Below the pieces are notes generated by a model that did no database searches, was not told the DNA's origin, and was given only the letters and a program-made list of their open reading frames with translations. From contig CAMVEB010000015.1 of NCBI GenBank assembly GCA_947166385.1, positions 29,423 through 93,422 on the forward strand: a DNA stretch of 64,000 nucleotides, in the 5' to 3' direction. Source of the stretch: an uncultured Clostridia bacterium (GTDB lineage Bacteria; Bacillota; Clostridia; Christensenellales; Aristaeellaceae). Of the stretch, positions 32,708 through 41,118 are shown in pieces; position 1 is the stretch's first letter, and every line of letters starts with the position of its first letter. Made by a program: the position numbers and the translations under genes.

Positions 32708-33645
32708 TGATGGATTACAGCCAAAAGATTTCTGAGCGGCAGTGGAATCTTCCGGAAAAGGGTGAACTGGAAAGCCGACGCGAAGCAACATATATTGACG
32801 ATATTATTCAGAAGGACCATATTCAGCGGAAACTGCTGGAGAATCTGGACGGAATTGACACAGTGTTCGACGGCGGTGCCGGGAGCGGACGGTTCTCAAT
32901 CCTTCTGGCGAAAAAAGGCTGCCATGTGACGCATTTTGATATTTCTCAGCCAATGATTGATAAGGCACGCGAGGTAGCGAAACAGGAAGGCGTTCTTGAC
33001 AGGATCACTTTTGTCAAAGGAGCATTAGAAGACTTGAGTGCTTATCGGGATCAGGAATTTGATCTGGTTATGTCTTTTGACGCGCCGATTTCCTATACTT
33101 ATCCCAATCAGAACAAAGTGATCGGCGAACTGGTTCGAATAGCCAGGAAACGGATTATGATCAGTGTATCCAGCAGGCTGGGTTCGTTGCCGTATCTGGC
33201 AAATCCTATCCAGAAGAATCAGTTTATTCTGGATGAAAATGCAGACGATCCCTTTGTGCAATGGTGTGTCGAAAACCGAGAGCAGATGATCAATGGATTT
33301 ACGTTTAACAAGCAAAATGCTGAAAAAATGCTGGCGGATGGCCTGATGGGCGGAGAAGAGGAGATCGCTCAGTATGAACAGGGCGGCGCTCCATGGTGCA
33401 TCACCTATACGTTCATGCCGGACGAACTGGAGAAAACGCTGTCCGGATATGGTATAAAAAACATTCGCCTCTCGGGTCCGGGTGCATACGGAAGAACGAT
33501 TCCGAGGGAAATCCTGACAAAGATTGTGAAGGATCCGGAGCAGAAGAAAGATTTTCTGGATTTCTGTTATCAATATGATTCCAATCCATACGTGTGTGGA
33601 ATGGGAAAGGATAATCTGCTGGCAGTCGGAAAAGTAAGTGGGTGA
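32707..33645 (+). CDS. class I SAM-dependent methyltransferase
   Basis: A 312-residue methyltransferase. Motif I is TVFDGGAGSGRFSILLA (about residues 55-71), the acidic loop is VTHFDISQPMI, and motif post-II is FVKGALEDLS. A long C-terminal region (about 190-312) is of unknown fold. The substrate is unknown. I take ATG 32707 (followed directly by a second ATG), overlapping the previous stop; the TTG/GTG codons upstream lie in the other gene. Translation is probably coupled. Confidence 0.88.
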   Translation: MMDYSQKISERQWNLPEKGELESRREATYIDDIIQKDHIQRKLLENLDGIDTVFDGGAGSGRFSILLAKKGCHVTHFDISQPMIDKAREVAKQEGVLDRITFVKGALEDLSAYRDQEFDLVMSFDAPISYTYPNQNKVIGELVRIARKRIMISVSSRLGSLPYLANPIQKNQFILDENADDPFVQWCVENREQMINGFTFNKQNAEKMLADGLMGGEEEIAQYEQGGAPWCITYTFMPDELEKTLSGYGIKNIRLSGPGAYGRTIPREILTKIVKDPEQKKDFLDFCYQYDSNPYVCGMGKDNLLAVGKVSG

Positions 33646-33759
33646 CGATATCGGAGCGTTATGCCGCATGGCTTTTTACAGCGCTCGGCATTGCGGAAGG
33701 CTGTCGGGGTAAACAGGTCTGTTTTTGAAATAAAGAATGGATAGCACTGGAGGGTCAGG

Positions 33760-34737
33760 ATGAAATACAGAAGATTCGCTCTTTTACTCATGTTGCTTAT
33801 TGCTGTTACTGCGATGATTCAGGCAACGAATGCTTTGGCTGACGAAGAGAATTATACTCAAACAATCTGTCCCCTTGAAAGAAACGGGACAGCGCTGTAT
33901 TTGTCACAAACTTCGCTCAGCGGAACGCAGCCACAGAAGCAGATTCTGTTGGTTCACGGAGTGACGTATTCTTCCCATGAGTTCGATATCGATTATCAGG
34001 ACTACAGCCTCGTCAGGTATCTGGCCCGGAACGGATATGGGGTGTGGCAGCTGGACATAGCGGGATTCGGAAGATCTGAAGATGTGGAGGACGGTTTTAT
34101 GGTGGATTCCGACTATGCCGCGGAGGATACCCATGCGGCGGTGGAAAAGATCATCCGTGAAACCGGACAGGAAAGGATCGATGTATTGGGGTGGAGCTGG
34201 GGTACTGTGACAGTCAGCCGGTTCGCGGTCATGCATCCGGAGATGATCGGCAGGCTGATTCTGTATGCTCCTATTCTGTGCGGAATCGGCGATTATGAAG
34301 TGACGGAACCGTTTCACCATAATACCTGGGAACATGCCGCAGATGATTTTCAGCGATGCCCGAACGGTTCCTTTGATGAGTCCGTTACTGATCCGGCCGT
34401 TCTGGAATGGTTTTGCTCAGGCTGCTGGCATTACGACGGCGAATCGAGTCCGAATGGAGGCAGAAGAGATCTCTGCGTGGATTCTTCCAATATTTTGATT
34501 GATCTGACACAGATCAGCATCCCGACCCTGGTCATCTGTGGTGATCAGGATCCCTATCTGAACTACGAGCTGGTAAACCGATGCCTGGACGATCTGCCGG
34601 ATGGATCAGCTCTGGAAATGATTCCGGGCGGATCGCATGTCGTTTATGTGGAAAAACCGTTTTATCATGATTTTCAGGAACGCCTGCTGAGATTTCTTCA
34701 GGAGGAAATCTCAGGGAATGATTCTGCGGAGAAATGA
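33760..34737 (+). CDS. exported alpha/beta hydrolase
   Basis: A 325-residue hydrolase with a Sec signal peptide (MKYRRFALLLMLLIAVTAMI..., cleavage near NALA-DEE at residue 28). The oxyanion region is LLVHGVTYSSHEFD, the nucleophile is the Ser in LGWSWGT (about residue 150), the acid lies in ICGDQDPY and the histidine in GGSHVVYVEKP. The GDQDP...H arrangement is that of esterases and haloalkane-dehalogenase-like hydrolases. It would act outside the membrane on an ester or related substrate. GGAGGGTCAGG precedes the ATG. It is monocistronic. Confidence 0.87.
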   Translation: MKYRRFALLLMLLIAVTAMIQATNALADEENYTQTICPLERNGTALYLSQTSLSGTQPQKQILLVHGVTYSSHEFDIDYQDYSLVRYLARNGYGVWQLDIAGFGRSEDVEDGFMVDSDYAAEDTHAAVEKIIRETGQERIDVLGWSWGTVTVSRFAVMHPEMIGRLILYAPILCGIGDYEVTEPFHHNTWEHAADDFQRCPNGSFDESVTDPAVLEWFCSGCWHYDGESSPNGGRRDLCVDSSNILIDLTQISIPTLVICGDQDPYLNYELVNRCLDDLPDGSALEMIPGGSHVVYVEKPFYHDFQERLLRFLQEEISGNDSAEK

Positions 34738-34777
34738 TATCCGCAGGACCGGAGAAGTGATCCATACCTGCAGATGA

Positions 34778-35737
34778 TTATTTGTTGTTTAGCAATGAAT
34801 TGATCTGTGTGATCTCAGGCACACTGGTGATGCCGCCGTGTTTCTGGGTGGAAAGGCTGGCGGCCGTGCATGCGAACCGCACGATTGTTTTCAGATCCTC
34901 TTCAGACAATTCTGAAGGGGAGTTGCCGCATTGGATAAACTGGCTCATTGCGCTGCCGCCGAAAATATCACCGGCGCCGGTTGTGTCGACCACGTGAATC
35001 CCGGCTGGGCTTTGAACGTTTACCGCCTGGCCGCGGGTTGCCGCGTAGCATCCTTTGGGGCCAAGGGTAGCGTATACCAGGGAAACATCGTATTCTGTCA
35101 GAAGTTTCCATGCTCCTTTTTCAGGAGAAAGACCCCAAAGCCAGTCTATTTCCTCATCGCTGATTTTTACGATATCGGCCTGACGGAGGCTCCATTCGAT
35201 GGCTGCCTTAGCATCCTCTTCGCGTTTCCATAACGGTTTGCGAAGATTGGGATCCACACTGATCAGCAGGCCGTGCTTTTTTGCCAGTTCAACAGCCCGG
35301 CGGGTTGCAGAAGCAGCGGGCTCATCGGTCAGGGAAAGCGTACCAAAATGGAAGACTTTTGCCTCAGAGAAGAAAGATTCGTTCACTTCTTCCGGCGTGA
35401 GACAGGTATCCGCACCCGGCTTCCGGGCAAAGCTGAAGTCCCGGTTTCCCGAAGCGTCCAGTGAAACAAAGGCAAGCGTCGTAAAGACGGAGGGATCCAT
35501 GATGACGCCGGCTGTATCAATGCCGGCATCATTCAGCGTTTTGATCAGCAGTTTTCCGAACGTGTCTTCCCCGACTTTGCCGATCATGGCCGTCCTGCAG
35601 CCGTATTTCGTCAGCGCGGCCAGAAAGTTTCCCGGCGCTCCGCCGGGATGGGCGGCCAATATGGGATAACCTGATTCGTTTGTGGACTGTGGGGCGAAAT
35701 CAATCAGCAGTTCGCCCAAAGCGATGACATCGTACAT
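34778..35737 (-). CDS. PfkB-family sugar kinase (fructokinase-type)
   Basis: A 319-residue ribokinase-fold kinase. The N-terminal motif is ALGELLIDFAP, with substrate loop HPGGAPGNFLAALTKYG; the C-terminal anion hole and catalytic Asp lie in DTTGAGDIFGG (about residues 256-266). These features match ScrK-type fructokinases, which phosphorylate fructose to fructose 6-phosphate. AAGGAGTAAAAATC precedes the start. It is a single leftward gene with its own consensus promoter. Other 2-keto sugars are possible substrates. Confidence 0.9.
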   Translation of the reverse strand: MYDVIALGELLIDFAPQSTNESGYPILAAHPGGAPGNFLAALTKYGCRTAMIGKVGEDTFGKLLIKTLNDAGIDTAGVIMDPSVFTTLAFVSLDASGNRDFSFARKPGADTCLTPEEVNESFFSEAKVFHFGTLSLTDEPAASATRRAVELAKKHGLLISVDPNLRKPLWKREEDAKAAIEWSLRQADIVKISDEEIDWLWGLSPEKGAWKLLTEYDVSLVYATLGPKGCYAATRGQAVNVQSPAGIHVVDTTGAGDIFGGSAMSQFIQCGNSPSELSEEDLKTIVRFACTAASLSTQKHGGITSVPEITQINSLLNNK

Positions 35738-35807
35738 GATTTTTACTCCTTATTCCTTTTTCCTTTAGCCCATTATTCCCCTTCGTTTCATCGGATTTCA
35801 TAAGATG

Positions 35808-35836
35808 ATCATATCATTTTCGCCAAAAAAGGTCAA
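35808..35836 (-). promoter_or_regulatory. promoter of the PfkB-family kinase gene
   Basis: On the minus strand: TTGACC (complement of 35831-35836), 17 bp, TATGAT (complement of 35808-35813), about 70 bases before the ATG. Confidence 0.75.
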
Positions 35837-35874
35837 GTTTGCATTTACCAATTTATGGAAATCGATGCAGCAGC

Positions 35875-35903
35875 TTGATGAATGATTGTTTATCAAGTAT
35901 AAT
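35875..35903 (+). promoter_or_regulatory. rightward promoter ahead of the GH3 remnant and oxidoreductase
   Basis: TTGATG (35875-35880), 17 bp, TATAAT (35898-35903). It faces away from the kinase promoter. The 308-base gap between the two genes otherwise holds nothing I recognise. Confidence 0.75.
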
Positions 35904-36045
35904 CAAGTTAAGAAATGATTACCTTTCCAGCTATATTGGGAAAGCAGTATAAAAAAAGGGTATGAAAACAGGCATGGGATCCGTGATGAAACAGTGCAAA
36001 GCTGGCAGGGTGCCCATGAAAGAATAATGCGGGGAGAAATCGGAA

Positions 36046-36542
36046 GTGAACGAATACGAAAGGGAGCAAAATGAGATCCTGAGAAACTTCGGGGCGGAAT
36101 GCACGGTTCTGCTGAAGTCTGACGGTTCATTTCCCACGGACGCACCCTGCGATCTGGCACTCTATGGCAGCGGCGCCCGCCGGACTGTCAAGGGCGGAAC
36201 AGGATCCGGCGAAGTCAATTCACGGACGTTTGTGACGGCGGAAGAGGGCCTGGAAGCGGCTGGCTTCCGGATTACCAGCAAGGAATGGCTGGACCGCTAC
36301 GGGGAGATCTGGCGGGAAGCGAAGAAATGCTTTATCCGGGATCTGAAGCGCTCTGCCCTGAAACGCGGGACGCTGGCGATCTGGTCATGCCGGGCAGCAA
36401 GGAAGACCTGAAGGAAATGCTCTCAGGGCTGAAGGAGGGGCTTGTGTCCCGCCGGCAGCTGATGATCAACGCCACCCGGGTGATCCGGATGGCCAGAAAA
36501 CTGACGGGAGAAGACAAGAATCAGTATAAAAGGAGGGAATGA
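36046..36542 (+). pseudogene. remnant of a GH3 glycosidase with a large internal deletion
   Basis: The first 90 codons (ECTVLLKSDGSFPTDAPCDLALYGSGARRTVKGGTGSGEVNSR) match the start of reversed-order GH3 beta-glucosidases. At about 36330-36390 the frame shifts, and the +1 frame gives GDLVMPGSKEDLKEMLSGLKEGLVSRRQLM, the end of such enzymes. Several hundred residues, including the catalytic Asp region, are missing. A promoter and ribosome site remain, so the stub may still be transcribed into the oxidoreductase gene. Confidence 0.8.
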
Positions 36543-36544
36543 AC

Positions 36545-37651
36545 ATGAAACCGGTCAAGACAGGAGTCATCGGATGCGGAGCCATCAGTGATATCTATCT
36601 GCAGAACATGATCAATCGCTTTGGCACACTGGAGGTGGTTGCCTGCAGTGCCAGGCATCGGGAGAACGCGGAAAAGAAAGCGGCACAGTACGGGATCCGG
36701 GCGGCGGATACCGTTGAGCTGCTTTCGGATCCGGACATAGAGCTGATTGTCGTCCTGACCCCTGCGCCGACCCATTATGAACTGGTCATGCAGGCCCTGC
36801 AGGCGGGAAAGCATGTCTACCTGGAAAAGCCGCTTGCCACAGAACTGACCCAGGCAAAGGAAATGATTACTTTTGCCAGAGAAAAGGGACTGCTGCTGGC
36901 ATCCGCTCCGGAAACCTTTATAGGGAGCGCCGTGCAGACAGCCCGGAAGGCTCTGGACGAAGCGAAAATCGGGGAAGTCACATCCTTCCATATTATCGCG
37001 AACCGGGATCTGACCATGCTTGCCAGCATTTTCAACTTCCTGAGGCTGCCGGGCGGCGGGATCTGCTACGACTATGGCGTCTACTATCTGACAGTCCTCT
37101 GCTCACTGCTTGGGCCAATGGAGAAAGTCTATGCCCAGGTGGGCAATCACTGCCGGATCCGGAAAAATGTGTTTCCCCAGAGTCCGGAGTTCGGAAAGGA
37201 TTATGTTTATGACAACGAGAGCCAGGTGAACGCGGTGCTGACAACAAAGAGCGGTATCGTCGGGACCTTCTCTCTGAACGGAGACAGCGCGGCTGTCGAT
37301 CAGGGCGCTTTTACGATCCATGGGACAAAGGGGATTCTGCGCCTTGGAGACGCCAACCAGTTCGGCGGGGACGTCGCCTTCCTGCCCAATGACTTTATGA
37401 ATCCGGCGTGGGAAACCCTGGAACCGGTTTCCCCGCTGTCGGACAATTGCCGCGGCATCGGCGCGGCGGACCTAGCCCGGTGCATCCGTGAAGGGGGAGC
37501 AGCGACAGCCTCTGCTGACATGGCCTGCCATGTGCTGGATATTGTCGAAAAGATTATTGAGAGCGGAAATGACGGGACAGTTCATATGACAGAAACCGTG
37601 TGCGAACGCCCGGCTCCCTTTGATCACTGGCAGCGGCTGATCAAGGATTAA
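36545..37651 (+). CDS. Gfo/Idh/MocA-family NAD(P)-dependent oxidoreductase
   Basis: A 368-residue sugar or cyclitol dehydrogenase. The Rossmann motif TGVIGCGAISDIYLQNM opens the protein, and HVYLEKPLATELTQAKEM (about residue 90) contains the EKP signature. The C-terminal domain is of the usual alpha/beta type, with GGGICYDYGVYYL in the place of the GGG-xx-DxG-H motif. I take ATG 36545, eight bases after AGGAGG; the ATG two codons earlier is too close. It follows the GH3 remnant on the same transcript, so it once served glycan use. The substrate is unknown. Confidence 0.9.
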   Translation: MKPVKTGVIGCGAISDIYLQNMINRFGTLEVVACSARHRENAEKKAAQYGIRAADTVELLSDPDIELIVVLTPAPTHYELVMQALQAGKHVYLEKPLATELTQAKEMITFAREKGLLLASAPETFIGSAVQTARKALDEAKIGEVTSFHIIANRDLTMLASIFNFLRLPGGGICYDYGVYYLTVLCSLLGPMEKVYAQVGNHCRIRKNVFPQSPEFGKDYVYDNESQVNAVLTTKSGIVGTFSLNGDSAAVDQGAFTIHGTKGILRLGDANQFGGDVAFLPNDFMNPAWETLEPVSPLSDNCRGIGAADLARCIREGGAATASADMACHVLDIVEKIIESGNDGTVHMTETVCERPAPFDHWQRLIKD

Positions 37652-37691
37652 GACTTCTTTTACGACGCTGACATCATATGAGGGAAAACGG

Positions 37692-40136
37692 ATGAAAAGA
37701 AAACTGGCATCGTTTGTTGTTGATCACCGTCGGGCAATCTTTGCGCTGATGGTGATTATTGCGGCTGTCAGCGCGTTTCTGATCACAAAAGTCGAAATCA
37801 ATGAAGATTTGACAAAATACCTGCCTGACAAATCCGCCATGAAACAGGGTATGGATATCATGTCAGACGAGTTTCCCGAAGCACAGACCAGCCAGACCAT
37901 CCGCGTCATGTTTGGCAACCTGAAGCCGGAGGAAAAGGAAGACATCCGTGCCAGGCTGCAAAGCATTCCATATGTGACAGGCGTCGCCTGGCAGGCGGAT
38001 GATCCGAAGTATAACCGGGATGGACGCACACTGTATGTCGTCAACACAGATGCAGGGTATAAATCCGCGGAAATGAAATCCATCAAGAAGGCGCTTGACT
38101 GGGATTTCCCGGGCTATGAGATGGCCTGGCATGACGATGACGTCGGAATTCCCGAAGTGCCGGCTTGGATCCTGCTCAGCGGGGTTGCCGCGATTCTTCT
38201 GATTCTGCTTGTCATGTGCGGATCATGGATTGAGCCTTTTCTTTTCCTTGCCGGGATCGGGTTCGCGGTGATCATCAATCAGGGAACCAATATTTTCCAG
38301 GGGAGCGTTTCCACCGTGACCGCTTCCATGTCAGCGATCCTGCAGCTGGTGCTGTCCATGGATTATTCCATTATCCTGAGCAACCGGTTCAAACAGGAAA
38401 GAGCCAAAAACGAAGATATTGCCGCTTCCATGAAGACAGCGGTCATCCATTCCTTCTCATCGGTTGTTTCCAGCGGCATGACGACGGTTGCCGGGCTGCT
38501 GATGCTTGTGTTTATGAGCTTCAAAATCGGCATGGACCTGGGCGTCGTCCTGGCGAAAGGCGTCTTCCTGAGCATGTTCTGCGTGCTGGTGATCATGCCG
38601 GGAATCCTGATTTCCTGCGACGGCCTGATCCGGAAAACGGCCAAGAAATCTCTCCGGATCCCGACAAAGGCCCTTGCGTCATTTTCGAACAAAAAACATG
38701 CGGCGATTACGACGGTGTTTGTGCTTGTGATCGCCGGCGCGTTCATCCTGCAGCAGCAGACAGGAATTGTTTACACTCTGCAGCGGGAGGATCCGGTTGC
38801 GGAGGTTTTTCCCGCCGACAATACGATGGTGCTGGTTTATCACAACGATGATGAGCAGGAAATCCCCGGGATCTGCGCTATGCTGGAAGAAGACAGCAGG
38901 GTCGAATCGGTTGCCTGCTATTATTCGGCGCTTGCCACTCCCTGCACGGCGGAGGAAATGGCGCGGAATCTGCCGGAAATGCAGGGAGGCATGAAACTGA
39001 ACGGGGATCTCCTTTCCATGATCTATTATCTGCGGTATGCGGGAGATCAGCCTCTGAAAATGACCGCGGGAGAGGTTTTATCCTTTCTTTCCGATCATGT
39101 GGCCGGAAATGAGATGTTCGAGGGATATATGAGCGAGGGACAGCGGGAAATGCTCTCCCAAATCGGGAATTACGCCGGACTGATCGGATTGCTTGCCGGG
39201 AACGATCCAATGACGCCGAGGCAGATGGCAGATATGTTTTCGGCTTTTTCATCTGATGTGAATGAAGCATCGCTGGAACTGATCTTTCTGTACAAAGCGG
39301 GAATGGAGAACAGCGATCCGCAGTGGACAATGACGACGGAGGAGCTGGTTAACTTCCTGTACGGCACGGTTCAGCATGATCCGCGGTTCTCACCGCTGCT
39401 GGGCGAGGACGCGAAAGCCGCGCTTTCCGACGCGAAGGAAGCATTAGCCGCCGGGAAAGCGCAGCTGGTGGGAGAACACCATTCCCGAATGGTTATCACC
39501 ACCAAATACCCGGATGAAGATGAGGAAACATTCCGGTTTATTGACAGACTTTCCTCTGCGTGCGATGAGACATTCAAAGAGAAGTATTATCTGATCGGCA
39601 ACTCGGCGATGAATCTTGAGATGTCGCGTTCCTTTGGCAGCGAGTATCTGTTTATTACCATCCTGACAGCTGTCGTGATCTTCCTGATCGTTCTCCTGTC
39701 CACCAGATCGTTCATGATTCCGCTGATCCTTGTCCTGATTGTTCAGACCGGTGTTTTCATTACCGTGGCCAGCATCGGCCTGTTCGGAAACAGCATTTAT
39801 TATCTGGCGCTGCTGATCGTTCAGTGTATTCTGATGGGAGCGACCATCGACTACGGCATTCTGTTCACAAACTATTACACTGAAAACCGGAGAAATGCCG
39901 GGAAATTTGAGGCGGTCAGCAAGGCTTATGAAGGCGCGATCCACACGATCACCACTTCCGGGCTGATCCTGGTGATCGTCCCATCGGTTGTGGGCAGGTT
40001 TTTTCAGGATCCGACGATCACTGCCATTGTGGACACCATCGCGCTCGGATCACTGGCTGCCATTGCATTGATCCTGGTTTTCCTGCCGGGAATTTTGATC
40101 AGTTTTGATAAACTGATGGTCAGAAAGCAACGTTAG
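37692..40136 (+). CDS. MMPL/RND-family membrane transporter
   Basis: An 814-residue, two-repeat membrane protein. Each half has one helix, a large external loop and about five clustered helices (first half about 10-30 and 155-320; second about 340-360 and 655-810). The conserved transmembrane motifs are SMDYSIILSNRFKQER in the first half and GATIDYGILFTNYYTENR in the second, with the charged Asp residues of the proton-driven family. Such actinobacterial and Firmicute proteins export lipids or hydrophobic compounds. The ATG follows GAGGGAAAACGG. It is monocistronic, ended by a strong hairpin. The cargo is unknown. Confidence 0.92.
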   Translation: MKRKLASFVVDHRRAIFALMVIIAAVSAFLITKVEINEDLTKYLPDKSAMKQGMDIMSDEFPEAQTSQTIRVMFGNLKPEEKEDIRARLQSIPYVTGVAWQADDPKYNRDGRTLYVVNTDAGYKSAEMKSIKKALDWDFPGYEMAWHDDDVGIPEVPAWILLSGVAAILLILLVMCGSWIEPFLFLAGIGFAVIINQGTNIFQGSVSTVTASMSAILQLVLSMDYSIILSNRFKQERAKNEDIAASMKTAVIHSFSSVVSSGMTTVAGLLMLVFMSFKIGMDLGVVLAKGVFLSMFCVLVIMPGILISCDGLIRKTAKKSLRIPTKALASFSNKKHAAITTVFVLVIAGAFILQQQTGIVYTLQREDPVAEVFPADNTMVLVYHNDDEQEIPGICAMLEEDSRVESVACYYSALATPCTAEEMARNLPEMQGGMKLNGDLLSMIYYLRYAGDQPLKMTAGEVLSFLSDHVAGNEMFEGYMSEGQREMLSQIGNYAGLIGLLAGNDPMTPRQMADMFSAFSSDVNEASLELIFLYKAGMENSDPQWTMTTEELVNFLYGTVQHDPRFSPLLGEDAKAALSDAKEALAAGKAQLVGEHHSRMVITTKYPDEDEETFRFIDRLSSACDETFKEKYYLIGNSAMNLEMSRSFGSEYLFITILTAVVIFLIVLLSTRSFMIPLILVLIVQTGVFITVASIGLFGNSIYYLALLIVQCILMGATIDYGILFTNYYTENRRNAGKFEAVSKAYEGAIHTITTSGLILVIVPSVVGRFFQDPTITAIVDTIALGSLAAIALILVFLPGILISFDKLMVRKQR

Positions 40137-40150
40137 ACCTGCGCAACGGA

Positions 40151-40201
40151 AAGAGATCCTCCAGCGTGCAGCAGACAGAACGCCGGAGGATCTCTTCGCC
40201 A
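40151..40201 (+). terminator. terminator of the MMPL gene
   Basis: A perfect 12-bp stem (40151-40162 with 40185-40196) followed by CGCCATTTTT. Confidence 0.75.
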
Positions 40202-40204
40202 TTT

Positions 40205-40722
40205 TTACTGATTGGGAATATTGTTCAGTTCTCCGTTCAGCTTCTTCAGGTCCAGCGATTCATCCGGGTCGTGGCTGAGAATGCTTTTCATCGTCAGCCC
40301 CAGCGGGATGACATTCTGTTCCGTCATGACACGGACGAGCGCAGGGATGTACGCTTCCAGGACCTTTCGGGCGTCCGGGTTATCCAGCAGGTCGTTGGCG
40401 GTGTCCTCAATGGAGAAATATCCTTTCCGCCGTCAAACCCCAGCCGGCCTTTGTACCAGCCGTTGCCCAGCCAGACTTCCAGGCAGTTTTCCTTTTCCAG
40501 CATACCGGTGACGTCGTAGGTCTGGGTGCGCAGGCAGGCGTCGTAGTCGTTGAAACCGGGCGTCAGATAATCCATGCCGACGCGTTTTCCGTTCAGAAAG
40601 GCGCGGTACAGGCCCAGCCCGGTCACAGTCAGCAGCGCTTTCCGCGCCTGCCCGCAGGAAAACTTCTTCCAGATTTTCGGGTGGTTGACAGAGGTGGTCG
40701 GTGTGATAAACGGTGCGAACAT
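40205..40722 (-). pseudogene. remnant of a GH78 alpha-L-rhamnosidase joined to the tail of another protein
   Basis: From ATG 40722 leftward, about 95 codons match the N-terminal beta domain of rhamnosidases (VTGLGLYRAFLNGKRVG; LTPGFNDYDACLRTQTYDVT; GNGWYKGRLGFDGG). At about 40420 the frame breaks. Another frame then encodes IEDTANDLLDNPDARKVLEAYIPALVRVM and ends at the TAA at 40205; this helical C-terminal module occurs at the end of various clostridial glycosidases. The catalytic barrel is gone. A deletion between two glycosidase genes explains it best. Confidence 0.75.
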
Positions 40723-40768
40723 TGCTTTTCCCTTCCTTCTCAGTTCATTTTAGTTCATTTCGGTCGTC

Positions 40769-41014
40769 TCAGTTTGTCTGGTTTCGGTCTTCCCGGCCCC
40801 GCGGCGGGTTTACGGCGACAGGATCTGTGCGGATCGGTGATTTCAGGAGTTTCCGGTATTCATTCGGTGACATTCCGTTGATCTTCTTGAAGATCCGGGT
40901 GAAATAGTTTCCGTCCGCAAAGCCGCACTGCTCCGCAATCTGCTGAACGGACAGGGTAGAACTCCTGAGCAGATCGGCAGCCGGCTGTTTCAGAATCTGT
41001 TTCAGATTTCCCAC
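40769..41014 (-). pseudogene. remnant of an AraC-family regulator (DNA-binding domain only)
   Basis: An 81-codon frame whose core (AADLLRSSTLSVQQIAEQCGFADGNYFTRIFKKINGMSPNEYR) is the C-terminal double helix-turn-helix of AraC regulators. The N-terminal sensor domain (roughly 200 residues) is absent and no start site is present. It lies upstream of the GH78 remnant and divergent from the GH43 gene at 41119, where a regulator of that lost cluster would be expected. Confidence 0.8.
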
Positions 41015-41118
41015 TGCTCTCCTGTTTATTCTTGTTCAAATTCCGGCATCATGATACAATGATCGCGGGATGAATCACTGCATCATGATGAACTGATTGA
41101 AATGTGGGATAGCATTAC

